Below are positions 41,328 to 49,210 of a DNA stretch of 64,000 bases, one piece after another; position 1 is the stretch's first letter, and every line of letters starts with the position of its first letter. Both the position numbers and the translations under genes were made by a program. Origin of the DNA: Streptomyces sp. YS415 (GTDB lineage Bacteria; Actinomycetota; Actinomycetes; Streptomycetales; Streptomycetaceae); contig NZ_JAMJFL010000037.1 of assembly GCF_023544665.1 (NCBI RefSeq), positions 1-64,000 of the forward strand, given 5' to 3'. Below the pieces are notes generated by a model, which was not told where the DNA came from, did not search any database, and saw only the letters and a list, made by a program, of their open reading frames with translations.

Positions 41328-42707
41328 TCAGCCCTGGGCGGCGATCCGCGCCAGGCGCTGCGCCTGCGCCCGGGTGGAGCGGGCGATGGTGTCCTCGTCG
41401 ACCGTGAGCAGCCGGTTGTCCGCCACGATCTGCTCGCCGTTGACGAAGGAGGCGGTCACCGGGGCCGCGGCGCCGAAGACCAGCGCGGTGACCGGGTCGG
41501 CGATCGAGGCGTGGGCCAGCGTGTCGAGCTTCCACAGCACCAGGTCGGCCAGCTTGCCCGGCTCCAGCGAGCCGATCTCGGCCGCGCGGCCGAGGACCTG
41601 GGCGCCGCCGTGCGTGCCGAGGCGCAGCGCCTGACGGGCGTTCAGGGCGGCCTCGCGGTGGGCGCCGAGGCGGTTGATGAGCAGGGCGTTGCGCAGCTCG
41701 GTGTGCAGTTCGCCGGACTCGTTGGAGGCCGTGCCGTCGACGCCGAGGCCGACCGGGACACCGGCGGCCAGCATGTCGGGGACCCGGGCGATGCCGGCCG
41801 CGAGACGGGCGTTGGACGAGGGGCAGTGGGCGACACCCGTCTTCGTCCGGGCGAAGGCGGCGATGTCGGAGTCGTTCATGTGGACGCAGTGCGCCATCCA
41901 CACGTCCTCGCCGAGCCAGCCGGTGGACTCGAAGTAGTCGGTGGGGCCCATGCCGAACAGCTCGTGGCAGAACTTCTCCTCCTCGACCGTCTCCGAGCCG
42001 TGGGTGTGCAGCCGTACGCCCAGGCTGCGGGCCAGTTCGGCGCCCCGGCGGAGCAGGTCGGTGGAGACGGAGAAGGGGGAGCAGGGCGCGACGGCCACCT
42101 GGGTCATCGCGTCGAAGGAGGCGTCGTGGTGCTCCTTGACGGTGGCCTCGGTCGCGGCGAGCGCGCCGTCCAGGGTCTCGACGGCGAAGTCCGGGGGCAG
42201 GCCGCCGTCCTTCTCGCTGCGGTCCATCGAGCCGCGGGCGAGGGTGAAGCGGACCCCCATCTCGCGGGCGGCGCGGATGATCGAGCCGGACAGGTCGCCG
42301 GAGCCCTGCGGGAAGACGTAGTGGTGGTCCATCGCGGTGGTGACACCGCCGCGGGCCATCATGGCCAGCGAGCCCTGCGCGGCCGAGTACGTCATCTGCT
42401 CGTCGATGCGCGCCCAGGTCGGGTAGAGGGCGACCAGCCAGTTGAAGAGGTTGTGGTCGGTGGCCAGGCCCCGGGTGATCCACTGGTAGAAGTGGTGGTG
42501 GGTGTTGACCAGGCCGGGGGTCACGAGGTGGCCGGTGGCGTCGATGCGCCGGACCACGTTCTCCAGGCCGTCGGGGGCCCTGCCCGCGCCCAGCGCCTCG
42601 ATGCGGTTGCCGTTGAGGACGACGTGACCCGAGGCGTACTCGGTGTCGTTCGCGTCGACCGTCGCGATCGCACAGTTCTCGATGACGATGCGCTGGTTGG
42701 CTGCCAT
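41328..42707 (-). CDS. 8-Oxoguanine deaminase / guanine deaminase-like amidohydrolase (459 aa)
   Basis: Zn-dependent amidohydrolase of the AtzF/TrzN-8-oxoguanine deaminase group, which deaminates 8-oxoguanine to urate. The metal site NTHHHFYQWITRG near 72-84, the later His in HTHGSE and HCVHMND, and the Asp in GVDGTASNES are all present. ATG 42707 has AAGGA at 7 nt. Yielding urate directly, it fits upstream of uricase. Guanine deaminase or isoxanthopterin-type activity cannot be excluded by eye. It is separated from uricase by a strong terminator, so it is probably transcribed by itself. Confidence 0.88.
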   Translation of the reverse strand: MAANQRIVIENCAIATVDANDTEYASGHVVLNGNRIEALGAGRAPDGLENVVRRIDATGHLVTPGLVNTHHHFYQWITRGLATDHNLFNWLVALYPTWARIDEQMTYSAAQGSLAMMARGGVTTAMDHHYVFPQGSGDLSGSIIRAAREMGVRFTLARGSMDRSEKDGGLPPDFAVETLDGALAATEATVKEHHDASFDAMTQVAVAPCSPFSVSTDLLRRGAELARSLGVRLHTHGSETVEEEKFCHELFGMGPTDYFESTGWLGEDVWMAHCVHMNDSDIAAFARTKTGVAHCPSSNARLAAGIARVPDMLAAGVPVGLGVDGTASNESGELHTELRNALLINRLGAHREAALNARQALRLGTHGGAQVLGRAAEIGSLEPGKLADLVLWKLDTLAHASIADPVTALVFGAAAPVTASFVNGEQIVADNRLLTVDEDTIARSTRAQAQRLARIAAQG

Positions 42708-42764
42708 GGTTCGTCCTTTGCGCTGTTGTGGAGAGGGCACGGCAGGACCCGGGAGATTTGAGTG

Positions 42765-42795
42765 CCGCGGCCGGGTGCACAAGTCCCGGCCGCGG
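42765..42795 (-). terminator. Terminator of the OHCU decarboxylase-HIUH-uricase operon
   Basis: Perfect 11-bp stem CCGCGGCCGGG / CCCGGCCGCGG with a 9-nt loop, 17 bp past the uricase stop. Confidence 0.85.
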
Positions 42796-42812
42796 GTGCC
42801 GAGATGGTGTTG

Positions 42813-43736
42813 CTAGAGGTTGGTGAGGTCCACCGGGATCCTCGCCTCGCAGCCGTCCCGCAGGATGGTGGCCTCGATCAGGCCGTAGGGGCGGTCAGCG
42901 GCGTAGTAGACCTCGTTGTCGTTCTTCAGCCCGAACGGCTCCAGGTCCACCAGGAAGTGATGCTTGTTCGGGAGCGAGAAGCGCACCTCGTCGATCTCGC
43001 TGCGGTTGTTGATGATGCGCGAGCCCATCTGGTACAGCGTCTGCTGGAGCGAGAGCGAGTACGTCTCGGCGAAGGCCTGGAGCATGTGCTTCTTCACCTG
43101 CTCGTAGGACTTCTCCCAGTTCGGCATCTTCTGCTCGTCGTCGGTCCAGTTGAACCGCCAGCGGCCGGAGACCTGGGTCGCGAGGATCCGGTCGTAGGCC
43201 TCCTGGAGGGTCGTGTACTTGTCCTTGACGTAGCCCCAGAACTCGGAGTTGGTCGAGTTCATCACGGTCAGGTCCTTCAGGCCCGAGACGACCTCCCACG
43301 ACGAGCCGTCGTAGGTGATCTGGGTGACGCGGGTCTCCTGGCCCTGGCGGACGAAGGAGTGCTTGACCTCGTCGGCGCCGATGAACCGGGAGTTGGCGTC
43401 GGAGGTCGCGATCCGCTCCCAGGCGTACTCCTCGATGCGGATCCGCGCGATCTCGATCGGCTCCTGCGAGGTGACGAAGTGCCGGGCGAGGTGGATGCCG
43501 AACTGCTCGGCCGACTCGATGCCGTACTCCTTGGCGAACGCGTACACCGTGTTCTTGGTGGTGTCGGTCGGCAGGACATGGGCGTTGGAGCCGGAGTAGT
43601 GGACCTCGTCCATGTCGCCGCTCAGCGCCACGGATACGTTGAGGTCCTTGATGTGATGGGTGGCGCCGTCCCGCGTGATCTTGACGACTCGGTTCTCGGC
43701 CTTGCCGTACTGGTTCTGTCCCAGGATGGTGGGCAT
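42813..43736 (-). CDS. pucL: Uricase (urate oxidase, 307 aa)
   Basis: Cofactor-free oxidation of urate to 5-hydroxyisourate with release of H2O2. Catalytic Lys12 lies in NQYGKAENRV, Thr in LPTDTTKNTVYAFAK near 58, and His in SLPNKHHFLVDLEPFGL near 256. QTLYQMGSRIINN is also conserved. The two T-fold modules are complete. GAGGGAG lies 9 nt before ATG 43736. The gene is third in the operon behind OHCU decarboxylase and HIU hydrolase. The peroxide product gives a reason for the co-regulated catalase at 47458. Confidence 0.96.
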   Translation of the reverse strand: MPTILGQNQYGKAENRVVKITRDGATHHIKDLNVSVALSGDMDEVHYSGSNAHVLPTDTTKNTVYAFAKEYGIESAEQFGIHLARHFVTSQEPIEIARIRIEEYAWERIATSDANSRFIGADEVKHSFVRQGQETRVTQITYDGSSWEVVSGLKDLTVMNSTNSEFWGYVKDKYTTLQEAYDRILATQVSGRWRFNWTDDEQKMPNWEKSYEQVKKHMLQAFAETYSLSLQQTLYQMGSRIINNRSEIDEVRFSLPNKHHFLVDLEPFGLKNDNEVYYAADRPYGLIEATILRDGCEARIPVDLTNL

Positions 43737-43740
43737 TTAG

Positions 43741-44154
43741 CTAGCTCCCTCGGTAAACGGAGTAGCCGAACGGGTTGAGCAGCAGCGGTACGTGGTAGTG
43801 CTCGCCCGGCACGACGGCGAACGTGATCGCCACCTCCGGGAAGAACACGGCGGCACCGCTGTCCCGATTCGCGGGGGCGTCCTGCTGCGCATCGGCTTGC
43901 TTCTTCTCGAAGTACGGCTCCACGGCGAAGCCGAGCCGTACGTGGGTGGTCCCCTCCGGCAGGGCGGGGAGGTCCTTGCACCGGCCGTCCGCGTCGGTCG
44001 CGGAGCCGCCGAGCGTCCGCCAGTCGCCTCCGTGCCCGTACTGGGCGGACCGGCCGCCGCGGGCCGAGAGCTCGACGGCGACGCCCTCGGCGGGGCGGCC
44101 GGCGCTGGTGTCCAGGATGTGCGTGGACACGGAAGCGGTGGTGCTGGTGCTCAT
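43741..44154 (-). CDS. uraH: 5-Hydroxyisourate hydrolase (transthyretin-like, 137 aa)
   Basis: Converts HIU to OHCU. The signatures are VSTHILDTSAGRPAEGV (His12), GRC after the second strand, and the diagnostic C-terminal YRGS (134-137). HYHVPLLLNPFGYS carries the conserved His. ATG 44154 has GAGGAAG inside the upstream gene and starts 4 bp after its stop, while uricase begins 4 bp beyond this stop, so the three genes are tightly linked. Confidence 0.96.
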   Translation of the reverse strand: MSTSTTASVSTHILDTSAGRPAEGVAVELSARGGRSAQYGHGGDWRTLGGSATDADGRCKDLPALPEGTTHVRLGFAVEPYFEKKQADAQQDAPANRDSGAAVFFPEVAITFAVVPGEHYHVPLLLNPFGYSVYRGS

Positions 44155-44158
44155 GGTG

Positions 44159-44668
44159 TCAGGCTTCCTCTTCGACGAGTCGGGCCAGTCGGATGCGGTT
44201 GATCTTCCCCAGCTCGGTGCGGACGATCTCGCGCTCCTGCTCGGGGGCGTTGCCGATCCGCTCCTTGACCGCGTCGCGCATCTGCTCGCCGGTCCGGCCG
44301 GTGGCGCAGATGAGGAAGACATGGCCGAACTTCTCCTGGTAGGCCAGGTTCAGTTCGAGCATCTCGGCCTTGAGTTCCTCCCCGGCGCCGGCCATGCCGC
44401 GCTGTTCGCGGGCGGACGTCGGGTCGCCGGGCTTGGGGCGGCCGATCGGCGGGTGGCCGGCCATCGCCTCTTCCAGGTCGGCGGTGGTCAGCTCGGCCAT
44501 GGCGGCGTCACTGGCGGAGTACAGGTCCTCCACGGTGGCGTACGGGCGGGCGGCGAGAAGCCGCTCGGCCCACGCCCGGGAGGCGCACGCCTCGTGGAGC
44601 GCGGCGAGGGCCGCGTGCTCCTCCAGGGCGTTGAACCGGACCAGGCCCGGCGTGGATGTGGACGTCAC
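44159..44668 (-). CDS. uraD: OHCU decarboxylase (169 aa)
   Basis: Decarboxylates 2-oxo-4-hydroxy-4-carboxy-5-ureidoimidazoline to S-allantoin. All-helical family with GHPPIG (catalytic His), the central AYQEKFGHVFLICATGRTGEQM (shown as AYQEKFGH and FLICATGRTGEQM) and the terminal LGKINRIRLARLV. GTG 44668 has GGAGG at 5 nt. First gene of the uraD-uraH-uricase operon, downstream of the element B promoter at 44707-44747. Confidence 0.95.
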   Translation of the reverse strand: MTSTSTPGLVRFNALEEHAALAALHEACASRAWAERLLAARPYATVEDLYSASDAAMAELTTADLEEAMAGHPPIGRPKPGDPTSAREQRGMAGAGEELKAEMLELNLAYQEKFGHVFLICATGRTGEQMRDAVKERIGNAPEQEREIVRTELGKINRIRLARLVEEEA

Positions 44669-44706
44669 GGGAGCCTCCGTGGCCTTGTGCTGAACGGGCT
44701 GCCGAT

Positions 44707-44764
44707 AGCTAACGCCCTGCGCGACACCACGTCAACACTTTGTTGAAAATTCCGGGTAACGAAA
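44707..44764 (-). promoter_or_regulatory. OHCU decarboxylase operon promoter with element B and a weak element A
   Basis: Read on the minus strand: element B is TTCAAC-AAAGT-GTTGAC (44747-44731). Its right arm overlaps -35 TTGACG (44735-44730); 17 bp later comes TTAGCT (44712-44707). Element A-like TTCCGGGTAACGAAA (plus strand 44750-44764, one mismatch from the CGGAA end) lies just upstream. The geometry of B to -35 equals that in the malate synthase and catalase promoters. Confidence 0.72.
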
Positions 44765-44778
44765 CCCGGAGCCCCCCG

Positions 44779-45138
44779 TCAGGCCCCTTTCTCGCGGTTC
44801 AGGTAGTTGTAGACGGTGAAGCGGCTGACGCCCAGGGCGCCGGCCACGGTCTCCACGCCGTGCCGTACGGAGAAGGCGCCGCGCGCCTCGAGTATCCGCA
44901 CGACCTCCTGCTTGGCCTTGCGGTCCAGGTCGGCAAGGGGCTTGCCCTGCTTGCGCTCCATGGCGGCCAGGATGTGGTCCAGCGAGTCCGCGAGCTGGGG
45001 CAGGCGTACGGCGACGACGTCGACGCCCTCCCAGGCGAGCACCACGTCCTCGGGGCCGGCCTCGTCCGGTGGCAGCATCTCGCCGCCCATGGCGTCGACC
45101 AGCGGTTTCACGGCCGTGATGAAGGGCTCGACGTTCAC
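44779..45138 (-). CDS. Small HTH protein, YheO-type C-terminal HTH (119 aa)
   Basis: Residues 1-60 form a small domain without recognised motif (EDVVLAWEGVDVVAVRLPQL). The C-terminal part (about 70-117) is LDRKAKQEVVRILEARGAF and VETVAGALGVSRFTVYNYLNRE, which matches the HTH_22 end of YheO-like regulators. GTG start overlaps the stop of the upstream 83-aa gene (GTGA). It is placed directly ahead of the OHCU decarboxylase promoter, so it may be a second regulator of the urate genes and a candidate for binding element B. Nothing in the sequence proves this. Confidence 0.82.
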   Translation of the reverse strand: MNVEPFITAVKPLVDAMGGEMLPPDEAGPEDVVLAWEGVDVVAVRLPQLADSLDHILAAMERKQGKPLADLDRKAKQEVVRILEARGAFSVRHGVETVAGALGVSRFTVYNYLNREKGA

Positions 45139-45386
45139 CGCTCCCCCTCCTCGACCACGTTGACCTGGAGCGACACCCGGGTGGCGCCGGACTCCAGGCT
45201 CTTGCGCAGCAGCGCGTCCACGGCGGTGAGGACGGCGTCGGCGCTGCCCTCGGCGGTGTTGCCGAACGGGCCGACGTCCACCGCGTCCAGCTCGGCCGCC
45301 TCGATGACCTCGCGGGCCACGACCGCGTGAGCGGGGGCTTCGTCGAGGTCGAAGGGCTCGGTCGTGAATTCCACTCTCAGTCGCAC
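45135..45386 (-). CDS. Thiamine-binding (MTH1187/DUF77)-like small protein (83 aa)
   Basis: A ferredoxin-like small fold is suggested by an opening beta strand MRLRVEFTTEPF, helix HAVVAREVIEAA, VGPFGNTAEGSADAVL and the closing GATRVSLQVNVVEE, the pattern of the MTH1187/YkoF thiamine-binding family. Coupled by GTGA overlap to the HTH gene. A small ligand-binding protein translated with an HTH protein suggests a sensor pair. Family assignment is by eye and should be treated as probable. Confidence 0.68.
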   Translation of the reverse strand: MRLRVEFTTEPFDLDEAPAHAVVAREVIEAAELDAVDVGPFGNTAEGSADAVLTAVDALLRKSLESGATRVSLQVNVVEEGER

Positions 45387-45457
45387 GCGCTCAACCTAAC
45401 GCGCGCCGCCGCTTTCCGCCGAGCCCCCTTGACAAGCTCGAACACCCGACGGCAATC

Positions 45458-45493
45458 TTCCAGTAAGCAGAAAAGAACTTCCGTAATACGGAA
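45458..45493. promoter_or_regulatory. Paired element A operators upstream of hyi
   Basis: TTCCAGTAAGCAGAA (45458-45472) and the near-perfect palindrome TTCCGTAATACGGAA (45479-45493) start 21 bp apart and end 30 bp before the hyi ATG. TTGACA at 45429-45434 could be a -35 but no clear -10 follows. The sites are also 72-107 bp upstream of the divergent 83-aa gene. Confidence 0.75.
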
Positions 45494-45523
45494 TCTCGAC
45501 AACGGAAGGGAGCGCCGGACCCC

Positions 45524-46345
45524 ATGGGATTCGCAGAGCAGCGCTTCAACGTCAACCTGTCGATCCTCTTCACGGAACTCCCGCTCCTGGAGCGCCCCGC
45601 GGCCGCCGCCGCGGCCGGCTTCACCGCGGTCGAGCTGTGGTGGCCCTGGATCGACTCCCCCACCCCCGAGCAGTCCGAGCTCGACGCCCTGAAGAAGGCG
45701 ATCGAGGACGCGGGCGTGCGGCTCACGGGCCTGAACTTCTACGCCGGACAGCTCCCCGGCCCGGACCGCGGCGCCCTGTCGGTGCCCGGCGAGGAGTCGG
45801 AGCGGTTCCGCGCCAACATCGACGTGGCCGCCGACTTCGCCGCCTCCCTCGGCTGCACGGCGCTCAACGCGCTGTACGGCAACCGCGTCGAGGGCGTGGA
45901 CCCGGCCGAGCAGGACGCGCTGGCGCTGGAGAACCTGGTCCTCGCGGCCCGGGCCGCCGACCGGATCGGCGCGATCCTGCTGATCGAGGCGCTGAACCGG
46001 CCCGAGTCGCCCCGCTACCCGCTGGTGTCGGCCCCGGCCGCGATCGGCGTCGTCGACAAGGTCAACGCCGCGACGGGCCTCGGCAACGCCAAGTTCCTCA
46101 TGGACCTCTACCACCTGTCCATGAACGGCGAGGACCTGCCGGCGGTGATCGAGCAGTACGCCGCGCGGACCGGCCACGTGCAGATCGCCGACAACCCCGG
46201 CCGCGGCGCCCCGGGCACCGGTTCGCTCCCCCTCGAAGACCTCCTCGACCAGCTGCAGAAGGCGGGTTACGACGGCTGGGTCGGCCTCGAGTACAAGCCG
46301 GGCGACCGCCCGAGCGCCGAGGCCTTCGACTGGCTGCCCCGCTGA
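45524..46345 (+). CDS. hyi: Hydroxypyruvate isomerase (273 aa)
   Basis: TIM-barrel xylose-isomerase-like enzyme interconverting hydroxypyruvate and tartronate semialdehyde. RFNVNLSILFTELPLLER at the start, AILLIEALNRPE near 148-157 (metal Glu), FLMDLYHLSMNG near 188 (Asp/His), IADNPGRGAPGTG and GLEYKPG (second Glu) follow the Hyi pattern. ATG 45524 is 30 bp after the second element A. First gene of a two-gene operon with the reductase. Works with glyoxylate carboligase encoded at 49807. Confidence 0.94.
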   Translation: MGFAEQRFNVNLSILFTELPLLERPAAAAAAGFTAVELWWPWIDSPTPEQSELDALKKAIEDAGVRLTGLNFYAGQLPGPDRGALSVPGEESERFRANIDVAADFAASLGCTALNALYGNRVEGVDPAEQDALALENLVLAARAADRIGAILLIEALNRPESPRYPLVSAPAAIGVVDKVNAATGLGNAKFLMDLYHLSMNGEDLPAVIEQYAARTGHVQIADNPGRGAPGTGSLPLEDLLDQLQKAGYDGWVGLEYKPGDRPSAEAFDWLPR

Positions 46346-46371
46346 CCCCTCTGACCGAAAGGCACACCCTC

Positions 46372-47265
46372 ATGAGCAACGCACTCCCCAAGATCGCCTG
46401 GATCGGCCTCGGCATCATGGGCTCGCCCATGTCCGAGAACCTGATCAAGGCGGGCTACGACGTCACCGGGTTCACGCTGGAGCAGGACAAGCTGGACCGG
46501 CTGGCCAAGGCCGGCGGCACGGCCGCCGGTTCGATCGCCGAGGCCGTCAGGGACGCGGACGTGATCATCACGATGGTCCCCGCCTCCCCCCAGGTCGAGG
46601 CCATCTCCTACGGCCCCGACGGCATCCTGGAGAACGCCCGCTCCGGCGCCCTGCTGATCGACATGTCCTCGATCACCCCGCAGACCTCCGTCGACCTGGC
46701 CAAGGCCGCGAAGGACAAGGGCATCCGCGTCCTGGACGCCCCGGTGTCCGGCGGCGAGGCCGGCGCCATCGAGGCCGTACTGTCGATCATGGTCGGCGGT
46801 GAGCGTGCCGACTTCGACGAGGCCAAGCCGGTACTGGAGGCCCTCGGCAAGACCATCGTGCTGTGCGGTCCGCACGGCTCGGGCCAGACGGTGAAGGCCG
46901 CCAACCAGCTGATCGTCGCCGTGAACATCCAGGCGTGCGCCGAGGCCGTGGTCTTCCTGGAGAAGTCGGGCGTGGACCTGAAGGCGGCGCTGGACGTCCT
47001 CAACGGCGGCCTGGCCGGCTCCACCGTGCTGACGCGCAAGAAGGACAACTTCCTCCAGCGCGACTTCAAGCCGGGCTTCCGGATCGACCTGCACCACAAG
47101 GACATGGGCATCGTCACCGACGCCGCCCGCAACGTCGGCGCGGCCCTGCCCGTCGGTGCCGTGGTCGCCCAGCTCGTCGCCTCCCTGCGTGCGCAGGGCG
47201 ACGGCGGCCTGGACCACTCCGCGCTGCTGCGCGCGGTCGAGCGCCTCTCCGGCGCCCAGGTCTGA
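46372..47265 (+). CDS. glxR: 2-Hydroxy-3-oxopropionate (tartronate semialdehyde) reductase (297 aa)
   Basis: Beta-hydroxyacid dehydrogenase. The NAD motif GLGIMGSPMSENL lies near 11-23 and DAPVSGGEAGA near 120-130. The catalytic Lys is in GQTVKAANQLIV near 170-177. The later HHKDMGIV is typical of GarR/GlxR. It reduces tartronate semialdehyde to D-glycerate, the exit of the glyoxylate branch. 26 bp after hyi, same operon; a very strong terminator follows. Confidence 0.94.
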   Translation: MSNALPKIAWIGLGIMGSPMSENLIKAGYDVTGFTLEQDKLDRLAKAGGTAAGSIAEAVRDADVIITMVPASPQVEAISYGPDGILENARSGALLIDMSSITPQTSVDLAKAAKDKGIRVLDAPVSGGEAGAIEAVLSIMVGGERADFDEAKPVLEALGKTIVLCGPHGSGQTVKAANQLIVAVNIQACAEAVVFLEKSGVDLKAALDVLNGGLAGSTVLTRKKDNFLQRDFKPGFRIDLHHKDMGIVTDAARNVGAALPVGAVVAQLVASLRAQGDGGLDHSALLRAVERLSGAQV

Positions 47266-47280
47266 GGACCTGCCGAGAAC

Positions 47281-47340
47281 TCCGGGCGGCGCCGCCGCTG
47301 ACACCTGTCCTGTCGCGCCCAAGCGGCGGCGCCGCCCGGA
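47281..47340. terminator. Very strong terminator after hyi-glxR
   Basis: Perfect 19-bp stem between 47281-47299 and 47322-47340 with a 22-nt loop, 15 bp past the reductase stop. It separates the operon from the catalase promoter, which begins 7 bp later. Confidence 0.9.
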
Positions 47341-47346
47341 ATCCAC

Positions 47347-47433
47347 TTCAACAAACCGTTGAGCATCTTCAACAAACTGTTGACGCCTTGTTTGCCCCCT
47401 CCTAGGCTCCACGAAGCGGAAACAGGTTTCCGC
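47347..47433 (+). promoter_or_regulatory. Catalase promoter with two element B copies and a start-site palindrome
   Basis: Element B occurs twice: TTCAAC-AAACC-GTTGAG (47347-47363) and TTCAAC-AAACT-GTTGAC (47368-47384), exactly 21 bp apart. The second right arm overlaps -35 TTGACG (47380-47385), followed after 17 bp by TAGGCT (47403-47408). CTCCACGAAGCGGAA (47407-47421) is element A with one mismatch. GCGGAAACAGGTTTCCGC (47416-47433) is a palindrome over the expected transcription start. Confidence 0.75.
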
Positions 47434-47457
47434 TGACTCCCGCACGGAAGGTCCACG

Positions 47458-48915
47458 ATGTCGAAGCGCGTGCTCACCACCGAGTCCGGCGCCCCGGTCG
47501 CCGACAACCAGAACTCCGCCTCCGCCGGCGTCGGCGGTCCGCTGCTCCTGCAGGACCAGCACCTCCTGGAGAAGCTCGCCCGGTTCAACCGTGAGCGCAT
47601 CCCGGAGCGCGTGGTGCACGCCCGCGGCAGCGGCGCCTACGGCTACTTCGAGGTGACCGACGACGTCACCGGCTTCACCCACGCCGACTTCCTGAACGCC
47701 GTCGGCAGGCGCACCGAGGTCTTCCTGCGCTTCTCGACCGTGGCGGACAGCCTCGGCGGGGCGGACGCGGTCCGCGACCCCCGGGGTTTCGCGGTCAAGT
47801 TCTACACCGAAGAGGGCAATTACGACCTGGTCGGGAACAACACCCCGGTGTTCTTCATCAAGGACCCGATCAAGTTCCCCGACTTCATCCACTCGCAGAA
47901 GCGCGACCCGTTCACCGGCCGGCAGGAGCCGGACAACGTCTGGGACTTCTGGGCGCACTCCCCCGAGGCGACGCACCAGGTGACCTGGCTGATGGGCGAC
48001 CGCGGCATCCCGGCGTCATACCGCCACATGAACGGCTACGGCTCGCACACCTACCAGTGGACGAACGCCGAGGGCGAGGCCTTCTTCGTCAAGTACCACT
48101 TCAAGACGAACCAGGGCATCCGCTGCCTGTCGTCCGAGCAGGCCGCCGAGACCGCGGGCAAGGACCCCAACTCGCACCAGACGGACCTGCTCCAGGCCAT
48201 CGAGCGGGGCGTCAACCCGTCCTGGACGCTGTACGTGCAGCTGATGCCGGCCGCCGAGGCGGCGGAGTACCGCTTCAACCCGTTCGACCTGACGAAGGTC
48301 TGGCCGCACGCCGACTACCCGCTGCAGCGCGTGGGCCGGCTGGTCCTGGACCGCAACCCCGACAACGTCTTCGCCGAGGTCGAGCAGGCCGCGTTCTCCC
48401 CGAACAACTTCGTCCCGGGCATCGGCCCGTCGCCGGACAAGATGCTCCAGGGCCGCCTGTTCGCCTACGCCGACGCGCACCGCTACCGCCTGGGGGTCAA
48501 CCACACCCAGCTCGCGGTGAACGCCCCCCGGGCGACGAGCGCGCACAACTACGGCCGCGACGGTCTCATGGCGTCCAACTCCCAGGGCCGGTACGCCAAG
48601 AACTACGAGCCGAACTCCTACGACGGCCCGGCCGAGACCGGCCGCCCGCTGTCCGCCCCGCTCCCGGTGTCCGGCTACACCGGCACGCACGAGGCCCCGC
48701 AGCACACCAAGGACGACGACTTCTTCCAGGCCGGCGAGCTGTACCGGCTGATGTCCGCCGAGGAGAAGTCCCGGCTGGTCGCGAACATCGCCGGTGGACT
48801 CTCCCAGGTCTCCCGCGACGACGTGATCGAGAAGAACCTGGCCCACTTCCACGCCGCCGACCCGGAGTACGGCAAGCGCGTGGAGGAGGCGGTCCGCGCC
48901 CTGCGCGAGGACTAA
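47458..48915 (+). CDS. Catalase, small-subunit monofunctional heme type (485 aa)
   Basis: Breaks down H2O2. The distal His lies in RVVHARGSGAYGYFEV near 60-75. FLRFSTVA near 90 and GNNTPVFFIKDPIKFPDFIH (conserved Asn) follow. The proximal heme Tyr lies in RLFAYADAHRYRLG near 337-345. At 485 aa without a flavodoxin-like C-terminal domain it is the clade 3 small type. ATG 47458 has GGAAGG. It is located among glyoxylate/urate genes and shares their promoter element B, suggesting it protects against peroxide from uricase rather than being only an OxyR/CatR-type stress gene. Confidence 0.96.
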   Translation: MSKRVLTTESGAPVADNQNSASAGVGGPLLLQDQHLLEKLARFNRERIPERVVHARGSGAYGYFEVTDDVTGFTHADFLNAVGRRTEVFLRFSTVADSLGGADAVRDPRGFAVKFYTEEGNYDLVGNNTPVFFIKDPIKFPDFIHSQKRDPFTGRQEPDNVWDFWAHSPEATHQVTWLMGDRGIPASYRHMNGYGSHTYQWTNAEGEAFFVKYHFKTNQGIRCLSSEQAAETAGKDPNSHQTDLLQAIERGVNPSWTLYVQLMPAAEAAEYRFNPFDLTKVWPHADYPLQRVGRLVLDRNPDNVFAEVEQAAFSPNNFVPGIGPSPDKMLQGRLFAYADAHRYRLGVNHTQLAVNAPRATSAHNYGRDGLMASNSQGRYAKNYEPNSYDGPAETGRPLSAPLPVSGYTGTHEAPQHTKDDDFFQAGELYRLMSAEEKSRLVANIAGGLSQVSRDDVIEKNLAHFHAADPEYGKRVEEAVRALRED

Positions 48916-49210
48916 AAGGCTCCCTGACGGCGTTCGCCTGCCGAGAGACCCGGATGAGGGGTGGTCGATCGGCTGCGGGCGCGGGTCAGGGTGAGGACCG
49001 CGGCGGTGTGCGAGCCAGTGCGGTGGTGAAGGACCGGAACCTCTTCTCGACCTGAGGGAAGGGCGTTTCAGGCTCCGTCGCGACCGCCGCGGTCCCGAAA
49101 AACCCTCATTGCCCCACCGGCCGAGCAGCGCCGGATACGGACGGTCCCGTATCCGGCGCTCTCGGCGTTCCCGGGGTGCGGAACGGCCCCTCGCGCAGCA
49201 GGCTGGAGAC
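48916..49210. other. Intergenic region after catalase
   Basis: 295 bp with no convincing gene. It holds a perfect hairpin at 49127-49160 (listed separately) and presumably the promoter of the small gene at 49211. Frames crossing it lack good start signals and normal codon bias. Confidence 0.6.
49127..49160. terminator. Terminator between catalase and the 84-aa gene
   Basis: Perfect 14-bp stem AGCGCCGGATACGG / CCGTATCCGGCGCT with a 6-nt loop ACGGTC. About 210 bp past the catalase stop. Confidence 0.8.
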
